Assembly: GCA_002417975.1 (NCBI GenBank)
Contig: DIDE01000057.1
Span: 8,658 to 40,758 of the forward strand
DNA from: Eggerthellaceae bacterium UBA5808
Lineage (GTDB): Bacteria; Actinomycetota; Coriobacteriia; Coriobacteriales; Eggerthellaceae
Reading direction: 5' to 3'
DNA: 32,101 nucleotides
The notes under the pieces were generated by a model, which worked only from the letters and a program-made list of their open reading frames with translations, did no database searches and had not been told where the DNA came from. Positions within the stretch are counted from its first letter, which is position 1; the number at the start of each line of letters is the position of its first letter. The translations under genes and the position numbers were made by a program. Below, in pieces: positions 17,722 through 25,547 of the stretch.

Positions 17722-17941
17722 GAGCTATTACGGCTTTTTTTAGATAAAAAGATCAGCCACACAGGATAACCAAACATTAGACAGTCAAAAAGATACGTAT
17801 GCACACACCAACATACAAAAGATTAACGAAGCATTCTTCGAAATCCTTCGCCACCACGTACTTTTCTACCATCATTCGCATTAATAGATAGAAAAAGAGT
17901 TAAAAAGAAAAACCAATTACGCTGAACAGTCAGAAGTACGT

Positions 17942-17947
17942 TATACT
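17942..17947 (+). promoter_or_regulatory. -10 element for the CAT tRNA
   Basis: TATACT located 18 bases before the tRNA 5' end, a good -10 box. No clear -35 is present at 16-18 bases, so only the -10 is called. Confidence 0.55.
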
Positions 17948-17964
17948 ATCTCATTGTCGTTGAC

Positions 17965-18039
17965 GGGCCTATAGCTCAACGGTGGAGCAGAGGACTCATA
18001 ATCCTTTGGTTGCAGGTTCGAATCCTGCTGGGCCCACCA
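17965..18039 (+). tRNA. tRNA with anticodon CAT, probably tRNA-Ile2 (or elongator Met)
   Basis: 75-base cloverleaf with encoded CCA; acceptor GGGCCTA pairs with TGGGCCC; anticodon loop CTCATAA gives CAT. It lacks initiator features (base 1-72 is paired and the stem has no three G-C pairs next to the anticodon loop). The acceptor sequence resembles Ile2 tRNAs, whose C34 is changed to lysidine by TilS, but elongator Met cannot be excluded by eye. Confidence 0.9.
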
Positions 18040-18100
18040 GACTTCTTTCTCTACTACCCCATGTATAGTTTTCATAAAGCGTATAACATCTGATAACGCA

Positions 18101-19441
18101 TTACTGCACCACTATCTCTCGAGATAGCGTAAGCAGAATATCGTACCCATCCCAAATGAATGAAAAATCGGTGGCGTGACCAACAGGTACAATGCGATCA
18201 CCGCCACGACATCCTGATTTTTTAACATAATTTGCAATGAGATCTCTATCCCCTACATACGTTATTGTCTGACAAGCAGACGATATAATGCGGTCTAGTG
18301 ATGAAAGATCAGGAGCAACATATTCATAAAAGAATCCACCTCGGGCCTCAGGACCGATAAGAGAGGGGGTTAGCTCTTGCTTGCTAACATTGACTCTAAA
18401 GATTAGGTTAGCAAGCGCAGGAGCAGCTCTGAGAGCTTTATGAGCAATCGAATAGTCACATAGGGCTACGCATTTATCAATCGCAATAATTGGCGCAAGA
18501 TCATAGCGCTGAGCAACACATCTATGAAAGACATCCCAAAATCGATCCGACGCTTGAACCTGTATTGCAGGATTACCAATCCAGTATAGTAAACGAGGCG
18601 AAGAGCAAGCATTCTGATCATATAAAAATGTATCGTTATACATCAAAACGCTGAGCCGAGAAAGCTGAATATCGGTCATGTTCTGTATAACTTTGGCATC
18701 AAGCACAGCAATCGAAAATCTATTGGAAAACGTCATGTCAAAAGCACGCGGCATTAAGGGGCTTTTTCGTACCGATGCAATAGTCTTGTCCCCTCCCCAA
18801 ATAACACGAACGGCACACGAAGCGGAACATAGATCGGTTATTTCGCGTACAGTACGTGCGTAACGTACGGATGCAAAACGTTGCATTAAAGCTGAATCAT
18901 TGCATTGTTTCAAAGCATCATGAAGAATTTCCATGAAGAGATCCACCTGGCGAAACCGTCTAGATGGAATTTTGATAATGCAGCAATTCCCTGAGCACAA
19001 TGCCGCATACAAGTTATATGCAAACGTTAAAGGAACATTGCTTGGCGAAATATGGAACGTCACTCCCCGGCCGCATCGGTGCGTATCGTTATACGCTTCT
19101 TTAAGATAGTGCATATGAGCATTACGAATAAAATAGCCACATGAAACAAGATCAGGATAAGATCGACCTCGCTCCATAAGAAGTCGGGAAAATACTTTAA
19201 AGAACGAGCAAACTCTCTGGTCGAACAAACCCCATACAGGCTGATCATTAAGTGAAATTAGGATCTGTTCTACAACATCTTTATCAACATTTGTATCCCA
19301 CAAAGGTTCATCAGAAAAAGAGTGTCCAAGATCTTCATTGTGCCCAGCATAGTAGATATGTACAGGACCGCAACGTTCGTCATTTACATCCATATTTTGT
19401 CGACTAGCTTTCATTGATAAGCTATTTACCATACGTATCAC
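18101..19441 (-). CDS. LuxC-like acyl-thioester reductase (aldehyde-forming)
   Basis: Member of the LuxC acyl-CoA reductase family within the aldehyde dehydrogenase superfamily; it takes an acyl group onto an active-site Cys and reduces it with NADPH to an aldehyde. The nucleotide segment FHISPSNVPLTFAYNLYAAL (about 129-148) and the catalytic block YDQNACSSPRLLYW with Cys279 are both intact; 446 residues against about 480 for bacterial LuxC. Last gene of the five-gene operon, overlapping the LuxE-like gene by 20 bases. The GTG at 19441 is preferred because GAGG lies five bases upstream; an ATG nine bases on is possible. No luciferase genes are present, so the aldehyde must serve another purpose. 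Confidence 0.88.
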   Translation of the reverse strand: MIRMVNSLSMKASRQNMDVNDERCGPVHIYYAGHNEDLGHSFSDEPLWDTNVDKDVVEQILISLNDQPVWGLFDQRVCSFFKVFSRLLMERGRSYPDLVSCGYFIRNAHMHYLKEAYNDTHRCGRGVTFHISPSNVPLTFAYNLYAALCSGNCCIIKIPSRRFRQVDLFMEILHDALKQCNDSALMQRFASVRYARTVREITDLCSASCAVRVIWGGDKTIASVRKSPLMPRAFDMTFSNRFSIAVLDAKVIQNMTDIQLSRLSVLMYNDTFLYDQNACSSPRLLYWIGNPAIQVQASDRFWDVFHRCVAQRYDLAPIIAIDKCVALCDYSIAHKALRAAPALANLIFRVNVSKQELTPSLIGPEARGGFFYEYVAPDLSSLDRIISSACQTITYVGDRDLIANYVKKSGCRGGDRIVPVGHATDFSFIWDGYDILLTLSREIVVQ

Positions 19442-20549
19442 TGCACCCTCGTAATTCGGCTTGCGCTATACGACCGCAAAGTGAAAAATATACTCCTTTG
19501 CGTCCACATGGGCAGTCATCCTCACCAAGCACAATTCCTCTATCCTCCGTAAGCAAACAGTGACCTGGATACGAATGAGGAAGTACCGATATAACCTCGA
19601 CTAAACCTTCTTGTCCATGTTTAAGTACGCTAAAGTCAAACGGGTCTCTAATAATTACATCGGAAAACACGGATGCATGAAGATGATGGCATTCGCACTC
19701 TACATAAATTGAACCAAGTTGTTCTGCCATGCCGTAGTAATTGCGAACAGATGCAATCCCCATCGTCTGATATAGCCCTTTACAAAAACTATCAGAGCTC
19801 ACTGATTCTGCCTGAAGTTTTTTCCAACCACCTACATGAAAAAGCTGCGCTTGTGGACCAAAATTCCACCGAAGATGAGCATCCATACTAGCTTGGACAA
19901 TATAACGCCAAATCATGTACGTATATCCAAAAATAAGTATCGGCTGACCAGCATACTTATCTAAAAAATCATCGATAGATGCACGATTGAGATGCATTGA
20001 TTTATCAAGCGCATAATGAATATCACATCCGTATACACTAAAGCCAAGAATCCCCGCTCCACGGGCACCAAAAGCTGATCGATCTTTTAAGGTAAGCGGC
20101 GAATCAAAAATCATCAATGGCAAACGATGCGGTCCAATAAAGGAATGAAGAATCCGCTGAAGCGCACGCTTTTGATTTTGCATAGTCTGCGCATCAAGAT
20201 ATATTTTGCTGCGCTGCTGTCCTGACGTGCCTGACGAGGTAAGTACCTTTTTAACAGCTTTGTCGGAGACACTACATAACCTGTGAGATTTAAAAAGCCT
20301 GACAGGGACAAAAGGGAAGTTATCTATACGCAAATCAGCATCATCAGGACGCGGATTCGTATCATATTCACCAGGGATTGCTGCTTGAGCAAATACATTA
20401 AGAAGAGAGGCATATGCGGGACATCGTCTTTGCTGATCTACAAGTGCTTCTGACAAACGAGCGCGCATCATCTGGACTTTTTCTGCATGTGGTACGCCAT
20501 ACGGATCAACTCCGAAGAAGCGTTCGAGTGCTTCTGATTGATGATTCAC
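19422..20549 (-). CDS. LuxE-like acyl-protein synthetase
   Basis: Acyl-protein synthetase of the LuxE/PaaK branch of ANL enzymes: activates a carboxylic acid with ATP, moves it to its own Cys and hands it to LuxC. The AMP-binding loop SSGTSGQQRSK is at residues 105-115, the aromatic motif YYGMAEQLGSIY at 271-282, and the C-terminal tail carries EDDCPCGRKG and then LRGCSD; Cys369, seven residues from the end, is the best candidate for the acyl-accepting Cys by comparison with LuxE Cys364. 375 residues, same as LuxE. Start is a GTG with AAAGGAG six bases upstream. Directly coupled to the LuxC-like gene, the known partner. Confidence 0.88.
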   Translation of the reverse strand: MNHQSEALERFFGVDPYGVPHAEKVQMMRARLSEALVDQQRRCPAYASLLNVFAQAAIPGEYDTNPRPDDADLRIDNFPFVPVRLFKSHRLCSVSDKAVKKVLTSSGTSGQQRSKIYLDAQTMQNQKRALQRILHSFIGPHRLPLMIFDSPLTLKDRSAFGARGAGILGFSVYGCDIHYALDKSMHLNRASIDDFLDKYAGQPILIFGYTYMIWRYIVQASMDAHLRWNFGPQAQLFHVGGWKKLQAESVSSDSFCKGLYQTMGIASVRNYYGMAEQLGSIYVECECHHLHASVFSDVIIRDPFDFSVLKHGQEGLVEVISVLPHSYPGHCLLTEDRGIVLGEDDCPCGRKGVYFSLCGRIAQAELRGCSDTYGK

Positions 20550-20583
20550 ATTCAGCTCCTTTACGTATAGCTATACAAATCAT

Positions 20584-21312
20584 CTACCACTCATGATCTA
20601 TACCCTCACGTGCAAAAAACCAATCCTGCGCGTGAATAAAGCGACCGCCAAATGCACTATAAATATTCATTACCGCAGTATTTGAAGAAGAAATAAGACC
20701 ATGAATACTTGTAAGATCATGAGCCCTGCTCTGTTCAACTGCCGCTGCATACATATCAATTCCCGCGCCTGATGGTCGATACACAGCACGCACTGCAGCA
20801 AGACGAATATCAAGACGGTTCCCTGACACTTGAGTAATCATGAATCCAACAAGCGTCGCTTTGTGATAGCAAAGAATGCACTGAGCTCCTTGTGAAATAA
20901 GCGATGAAAGGTACAGAGAAAGTACAGCCTTTGTCGTAGGGGCAACGGATGTTGGAATGAAATTAAAGCGACTATCAATTACAAATGATTCAAGCGCTAT
21001 CTGCTCTATCGCACCTTTATCAATCTCGCTCATGTCGCACATGCGCAATTCACATCGTTCTTTTAGATTCAGAGCAGGCGTATGACGTGTATCAATGCGC
21101 ACATCGATCCTTCGATCTGCAAAGAAATAGCCTCGCTGAGCAAGCTGTGCCGCATGTTCAAAATCAGAACAATCAAGATCAATACGGGTAAATCGCCGCG
21201 CATGAGTCGGGACCGAGCCAATACATATGCCGACGTCAGACAACATATCAGTTGGTCGTATCGAAACGGTGTCAAGAATGATATCGCCATATGTAAATCT
21301 CTGATGTCTCAT
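20584..21312 (-). CDS. GNAT family acyltransferase (WecD-like)
   Basis: About 242 residues with a GNAT domain in the C-terminal half: a beta strand with GFMITQV, the acyl-CoA/pantetheine loop VYRPSGAGIDMYAAA (R-x-x-G-x-G type) and a C-terminal SSSNTAVMNIYSAFGGRF, which is also found in sugar N-acetyltransferases of the WecD type. The N-terminal half (GYFFADRRIDV) is like the extra domain of WecD. Its ATG overlaps the ligase TGA (ATGA), so the two are coupled. In an operon with an acyl carrier protein the donor may be acyl-ACP rather than acetyl-CoA; the acceptor is unknown. Confidence 0.8.
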   Translation of the reverse strand: MRHQRFTYGDIILDTVSIRPTDMLSDVGICIGSVPTHARRFTRIDLDCSDFEHAAQLAQRGYFFADRRIDVRIDTRHTPALNLKERCELRMCDMSEIDKGAIEQIALESFVIDSRFNFIPTSVAPTTKAVLSLYLSSLISQGAQCILCYHKATLVGFMITQVSGNRLDIRLAAVRAVYRPSGAGIDMYAAAVEQSRAHDLTSIHGLISSSNTAVMNIYSAFGGRFIHAQDWFFAREGIDHEW

Positions 21313-22739
21313 GAACAACAACCCTGATCATCAAGAAATGCTTTGAGCGCCGAATAGCGTATCTTCCCCGCTTCATTACGAGGAATTGATGCAACACAAT
21401 GAATTGTTATCAGCTTTTTGTTCATGCGGAGAAGTTCTGCAAGCGAATGCTTCATTAGCGAAGTATTGCACGGTGATGCGACAAAGATTACAAGCTGAGT
21501 ATCGTCCCCCCCGGAAACACAATCAACATCAGGGAATCGCGCTCTGAGCATGTCATCAACACTTTCAAGGCTTACACGCTTACCACAAAGCTTGATAAAA
21601 CGTTTTTTTCGACCAACTATGCGATAGAACCCATCTGCATCGCGCATAGCCTCATCACCTGTATGAAGAACACCTTTATTCTCATCTGCCTTTTGAAGAT
21701 CGGCACGACATATGGCATACCCCATACAAACATTTTCACCGTAATAGATTAATTCACCTTCGGTATCATTCTTATCAATACGTTTTTTCTCATCATCAAT
21801 GAGCTCAAAACGACCCCCGGGAATCGCAACACCCATCGAACCTATCTTGTCCAGGCACGCATCGGGAGGCAAGTATGCCATTCGAGCTGTTGCCTCCGCT
21901 TGCCCATACATAATAAAAAACCGACGTCCCGTATGTTGCGCGTACGTCCCATAAAACGTTTGAAGCATCGGCGCAAGATGACCTCCTGCTTGTGTGAACG
22001 TTGTAAGCGAAGGTAGATCCATACGGTCAATACGCAATCGATAGAGCAATTCATACGTATAGGGAACACCAGCCATGCTTGTTACGCCATACCGATGGAT
22101 AAGGTTCCAAAATTCTTTTTGGCATACGCCATCTTCGGTAAGAACAAGTGACGCACCAGCTTGCAGATGAGAATTCACAACACTCAGACCATACACGTAT
22201 TCCAAAGGAAGCGACGTTATAGCTCGTTCATGCTCATCAATATCAAGATACGATATGATACTTTTTGTATTAGAACGAAGATTCGCATAACTTTGGCGCA
22301 CAAATTTTGGACTACCCGTAGATCCACTTGTTGTCATCAAAAGAGCAAGATCGTTATGAAGTGGCATGGAAGAATCAAGATGGGTGTTGATCAGTACATA
22401 GCCAAAAGCCTCAAAAGCACGTATCTCATTGCCAATAATATCGGTACGATGTTTTGGAGCCCATATAAGATCAGGAACGTACGCAGTTACAAGATCATTA
22501 AATTGCTCTATCCCTATATCATCGCTTAAAAGAGCAACGACAATATGCGCATGAACGCTTGCGACATATCCCGCTATACCGCCTATAGTATTTGAGCATA
22601 ACGCAAAGACAAGCGGACGCGATTGCTTGCATGAGTGTTTTACTTTTGCTGTAAATTCATCGCAAAACGTAATGAGACCCTGATAATGCATAATGCCGTT
22701 TTCGGGATCAATAAGAGCAATATCAGATAAAGAGGCCAT
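21309..22739 (-). CDS. AMP-forming acyl ligase (ANL superfamily)
   Basis: Stand-alone adenylating enzyme, 476 residues. Visible core motifs: TTSGSTGSPK (about 136-145) for ATP, YGQAEATARMAY, GELIYYGENVCMGY, HTGDEAMRDADGFYRIVGRKKRFIKLCGKRV and the C-terminal catalytic Lys in NEAGKIRYSAL. It forms an acyl-adenylate and probably loads the adjacent ACP, which lies 15 bases upstream. Specificity cannot be read; the short A-domain-like architecture without condensation domain resembles fatty- or aryl-acid:ACP ligases. The ATG at 22754 is embedded before an AGAGGA site that is well placed for the ATG at 22739, which I use. It is a second adenylating enzyme in the operon besides the LuxE-like protein. 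Confidence 0.88.
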   Translation of the reverse strand: MASLSDIALIDPENGIMHYQGLITFCDEFTAKVKHSCKQSRPLVFALCSNTIGGIAGYVASVHAHIVVALLSDDIGIEQFNDLVTAYVPDLIWAPKHRTDIIGNEIRAFEAFGYVLINTHLDSSMPLHNDLALLMTTSGSTGSPKFVRQSYANLRSNTKSIISYLDIDEHERAITSLPLEYVYGLSVVNSHLQAGASLVLTEDGVCQKEFWNLIHRYGVTSMAGVPYTYELLYRLRIDRMDLPSLTTFTQAGGHLAPMLQTFYGTYAQHTGRRFFIMYGQAEATARMAYLPPDACLDKIGSMGVAIPGGRFELIDDEKKRIDKNDTEGELIYYGENVCMGYAICRADLQKADENKGVLHTGDEAMRDADGFYRIVGRKKRFIKLCGKRVSLESVDDMLRARFPDVDCVSGGDDTQLVIFVASPCNTSLMKHSLAELLRMNKKLITIHCVASIPRNEAGKIRYSALKAFLDDQGCCS

Positions 22740-22754
22740 AGGAGTTCCTCTCAT

Positions 22755-23030
22755 TTATATTTCAATACCATAGGATCGCAGAATATCCCGACCAGCTTTA
22801 AAAGAATCAAATGCAATAACATCCTCTGGCTCGAACACAACATCAAATGCCTCTTCAAGCGCGGCAATCAAATACATATGCTCGAGGCTATCCCACATTG
22901 ACGTTGATTCCATCGATAAGCCAGAAACACTTTCTCGATTAGTCTCAAACTCTTCCGCAAAAATCGTGGAATAGATCCGATCATTTTTTTCACTTTGCGT
23001 CTCATCTGTATCGGAATGGGAACTCGGCAC
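22755..23030 (-). CDS. Acyl carrier protein
   Basis: 91-residue acidic four-helix carrier protein. The phosphopantetheine attachment site is Ser48 in MWDSLEHMYLIAALEEAF, matching the DSL consensus. The N-terminal 20 residues are Ser/Asp-rich and probably disordered. Start is a GTG at 23030 with GAGGGTGG eight bases upstream. First gene of the operon, followed at once by the AMP ligase. Distinct in sequence from the fatty-acid-synthase ACP (which usually has GADSLD), so likely dedicated to this pathway. Confidence 0.87.
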   Translation of the reverse strand: MPSSHSDTDETQSEKNDRIYSTIFAEEFETNRESVSGLSMESTSMWDSLEHMYLIAALEEAFDVVFEPEDVIAFDSFKAGRDILRSYGIEI

Positions 23031-23086
23031 TTGACCACCCTCTTTTCTATCTCGCTTGCATTGGCAAAATCCGAATCGTTTTCTTT

Positions 23087-23115
23087 ATTGCAAAGCAGAT
23101 AGATGTTTTGATCAA
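23087..23115 (-). promoter_or_regulatory. Possible promoter of the ACP/ligase/LuxE/LuxC operon
   Basis: Minus-strand TTGATC and TGCAAT (four of six each) separated by exactly 17 bases, about 57 bases before the ACP GTG. Plausible but not strong. Confidence 0.4.
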
Positions 23116-23149
23116 GTGAATGAAAGGGAATTCAATCCGTATGTCTTGT

Positions 23150-23371
23150 TAGACTTATTTACAACAAATCTCGTTGCTGTCTAATCGTTATGAATCCTTA
23201 TAGTCTTCATTGCTGTACACAAGGACAAACTTAGTCCCCTTCACCTCAAATATAGTCAATTTTTCCAATAGACTAATATCATACGTTATTTTATATAGTG
23301 TTATTCAATAGCTGTGTCAAACGAAACAACGGATAACAGAGAAATGACTCGTGTGCAAACGACTAATAGTC
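23150..23371. promoter_or_regulatory. Cluster of TAGTC/GACTA motifs, possible operator array
   Basis: Copies: TAGAC at 23150, GTCTA at 23179, TAGTC at 23201, 23232 and 23253, TAGACTA at 23269 and a palindrome GACTAATAGTC at 23361-23371. Spacings of 22, 31 and 21 bases between successive central copies approximate whole helical turns. Confidence 0.4.
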
Positions 23372-23496
23372 TTATGGCACACTAATTGGACAGAGCATCT
23401 TGGCACAACAACGAGCAGACTCGAATACAGAACTTAATCTTTTGGTTTAATGCCTCACCCATTTCTATCGCGGCACCATTGGAAAGGATTCGGTAC

Positions 23497-24699
23497 ATGA
23501 ATATTCTCGTGATCAATGCAGGCAGCTCAACACTTAAGTGTCAGCTTGTCGATGCAAACAAAAAAGCATCCCTTATGAAAGCCCTTGCGGAACATATTGG
23601 ATCGCCAGATGCCGTTCTTACCATTTCTGGCCACAAGCAAATTTCGATTAAAAATGCATCAATAGATACAGCACTTGAGCATATCCTTGAATACCTTAAT
23701 GACGGACAGGACTCACCCATTCATTCACTCAGCGACATTAACGCTAGCGGTCATCGTATTGTTTCGGGAGGCGAGTATTTTACCGAAAGCGTTCTTGTCG
23801 ATGAAGAAGTTATTAGAAAAGTCGATCTATGTTCTGAATTAGCGCCATTACATAACCCTAATGCGGTTATCTGCATACGTGCGTGTCAAAAGCTCTTTCC
23901 TAGAATTCCGCAAGCGCTTGTATTCGATACTACGTTTCATCACACAATGCCACCTAAAGCATATATGTATCCTCTTCCTATGCGATACTACACAGACTAT
24001 GCTATCCGCCGCTATGGAGCGCATGGCACCAGCCATCGCTATGCAGCGCAACAAGCAGCTAATCTTATTGGACGACGAATAACCGACTTGGGTATTATCA
24101 CCTGTCACCTCGGAAATGGCGGAAGTATTGCAGCCGTGTCAAACGGAAAATCTGTTGATACGACCATGGGATTTACGCCTCTTGAAGGTTTAATGATGGG
24201 AACACGAAGTGGATCTATTGATCCAGCAATCGTCACCTATATCATGAGAAAAGAAAATCTTTCGTATAAGCAGATGGATGATGTTCTGAATCGACAATCA
24301 GGACTTTTAGGCATTTCAGGAATAAGTAGCGACATGCGCACTATCATCGACGCCGCACATCAAGGAAACAAGAATGCAGAACTCGCAATTGATATGTACG
24401 CTTACGCTGTTCAAAAAGCAATTGGGGCATACTTTGCTGTGCTTAATCGTGTAGATGCAGTCGTTATGACTGCTGGCATCGGCGAAAATAGCGCAGAACT
24501 CCGCGAAATCATTTTTGATCGACTTGCACATCTTGGGATGATCCTTGACCGACAAAAAAATAATATGACAAGCGATCTTGGATCAGACCGCATCGTTTCG
24601 ATCGATGACTCTCCTATCAAAATCTGTATTGTCACAACAGATGAAGAACTGCGTATTGCACGAGAAACAGCAGCACTTATCGAATCGTTGAACAAGTAG
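23497..24699 (+). CDS. ackA: Acetate kinase
   Basis: Converts acetyl phosphate and ADP to acetate and ATP, the energy-yielding last step of acetate fermentation. N-terminal NILVINAGSSTLKCQL, the substrate block FDTTFHHTMPP and RYGAHGTSHRY, the phosphate-binding HLGNGGSIAAV, GFTPLEGLMMGTRSG and the C-terminal AGIGENS are all intact; 400 residues, exactly normal. The frame extends 37 codons upstream, but AAAGGA eight bases before ATG 23497 and the conserved N-terminus fix the start. The usual partner pta is not adjacent; ackA stands alone, divergent from the acyl-carrier operon. Confidence 0.97.
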   Translation: MNILVINAGSSTLKCQLVDANKKASLMKALAEHIGSPDAVLTISGHKQISIKNASIDTALEHILEYLNDGQDSPIHSLSDINASGHRIVSGGEYFTESVLVDEEVIRKVDLCSELAPLHNPNAVICIRACQKLFPRIPQALVFDTTFHHTMPPKAYMYPLPMRYYTDYAIRRYGAHGTSHRYAAQQAANLIGRRITDLGIITCHLGNGGSIAAVSNGKSVDTTMGFTPLEGLMMGTRSGSIDPAIVTYIMRKENLSYKQMDDVLNRQSGLLGISGISSDMRTIIDAAHQGNKNAELAIDMYAYAVQKAIGAYFAVLNRVDAVVMTAGIGENSAELREIIFDRLAHLGMILDRQKNNMTSDLGSDRIVSIDDSPIKICIVTTDEELRIARETAALIESLNK

Positions 24700-24833
24700 A
24701 ACCGTCAATTACAACCTCCCACAAAAACGCGTTATAGACACGTTTAGGTAGTTATAGTTATGCATCATAAATTGATAAAATGCACTCAAAATAGCACATG
24801 AATGATGTTATGTCCCAAGAAGACAGGAATACT

Positions 24834-24863
24834 TTGGAACGTAGGTAAACGAAATGGTACAAA
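24834..24863 (+). promoter_or_regulatory. Possible promoter of the small gene at 24929
   Basis: TTGGAA and TACAAA separated by 18 bases. Both boxes match four of six consensus bases. Transcription would begin around 24870, just before the inverted repeat at 24877-24911. Confidence 0.35.
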
Positions 24864-24876
24864 CTCCAAAAAAACT

Positions 24877-24911
24877 ATGAACATATCATTAATAAGAGAT
24901 AGTATGTTCAT
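24877..24911. repeat. 9-bp inverted repeat before the small gene
   Basis: ATGAACATA and TATGTTCAT are perfect complements around 17 bases, ending eight bases before the AGGAG ribosome site of the gene at 24929. Could be an operator or a leader hairpin. Confidence 0.6.
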
Positions 24912-24928
24912 CAAGGATAGGAGATTGA

Positions 24929-25150
24929 ATGTTTGATGATAAGCCATATATTCGCGTTAGATTGGCTAATCATCTTCACAAAGTCGCACTTGGACAAATT
25001 AAAGATTCAACCTATACACGACTTGATATCGAATCCATCCGTGAAGCTGAACGTACCATGAACGGTCGCGCTTTTGAGGACTGGTGTGTACGATTTTACG
25101 ATCAAACTCTTGATCGTAACGCCCATTCCCATCATCGTCCCTATAACTGA
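24929..25150 (+). CDS. Small protein of unknown function
   Basis: 73-residue open frame starting MFDDKPYIRVRLANHLHKVA with a well-placed AGGAG five bases before the ATG. Hydrophilic, no membrane segment or signal peptide, mixed charge, His-rich C-terminus. I recognise no domain. Support comes from the ribosome site, the 5' inverted repeat and candidate promoter, and the lack of any other gene in the interval; it is still a small frame and could be spurious. Confidence 0.5.
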   Translation: MFDDKPYIRVRLANHLHKVALGQIKDSTYTRLDIESIREAERTMNGRAFEDWCVRFYDQTLDRNAHSHHRPYN

Positions 25151-25300
25151 TAATCCACCCAAGTGAGCTTAATTCCTCAATCACTTGCAAGAATGTTGAA
25201 CTGCAGAAACCTCTAGCCTGAACAGATATGATTCAACAAATGGATGAGCTTTATTATGATAGCTTAGTGAAGCAATTTTCTTCTGATTTTCTTCTCTAGC

Positions 25301-25331
25301 ACTTTTATTTAAACAAGTAGCAAATAAAAGT
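25301..25331. repeat. AT-rich 10-bp inverted repeat
   Basis: ACTTTTATTT and AAATAAAAGT pair perfectly around 11 bases, 25 bases past the tRNA-Arg 3' end in its direction of reading. Too AT-rich to be a convincing intrinsic terminator. Confidence 0.5.
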
Positions 25332-25355
25332 AGCTCATGACATAAGCTAATGTAA

Positions 25356-25432
25356 TGGTGCGCCCAGGGGGACTCGAACCCTCAACCGGCAGATTAGAAG
25401 TCTACTGCTCTATCCAATTGAGCCATGGGCGC
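25356..25432 (-). tRNA. tRNA-Arg (anticodon TCT)
   Basis: 77-base cloverleaf with encoded CCA; acceptor GCGCCCA pairs with TGGGCGC; anticodon loop CTTCTAA gives TCT; T-arm GTTCGAGTC. A further 8-bp inverted repeat (25444-25466, AAACAGCA/TGCTGTTT) lies just upstream of its 5' end. Confidence 0.94.
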
Positions 25433-25547
25433 ATATAACCGATAAACAGCACTACGTCTGCTGTTTCCTTTGCAATTTTAACGCATAATGCCTCGAAGCA
25501 TGCCCGAGATCGCAAAGAAGGTCAAAGAATATAGGTTCATCTAAGAT

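Larger units (their letters stand above)
17664..17964. other. Divergent spacer between tRNA operons
   Basis: About 300 bases holding the leftward tRNA-Asn promoter (17694-17721) and the rightward tRNA promoter (17942-17947). No coding sequence is supported; the middle is AT-rich. Confidence 0.7.
23031..23496. other. Divergent intergenic region between ACP operon and ackA
   Basis: 466 bases with no supported gene. It holds a candidate promoter for the leftward operon (23087-23115), seven copies of a TAGTC/GACTA-type motif between 23150 and 23371, and must hold the ackA promoter, for which I found no strong boxes. Confidence 0.65.

Noticed and set aside
18058..18090. GCGT/ACGC stem after the CAT tRNA as a terminator
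   Set aside because: Only four contiguous pairs and no T-run; not supportable.
18101..20549. Bioluminescence system because of LuxC and LuxE homologues
   Set aside because: No LuxA, LuxB, LuxD or LuxG is in the operon, and the likely host is an anaerobe; only the aldehyde-forming half is supported.
25160..25187. CAAGTGA/TCACTTG inverted repeat after the small gene as its terminator
   Set aside because: Only 7 bp with a 14-base loop and no T-run.
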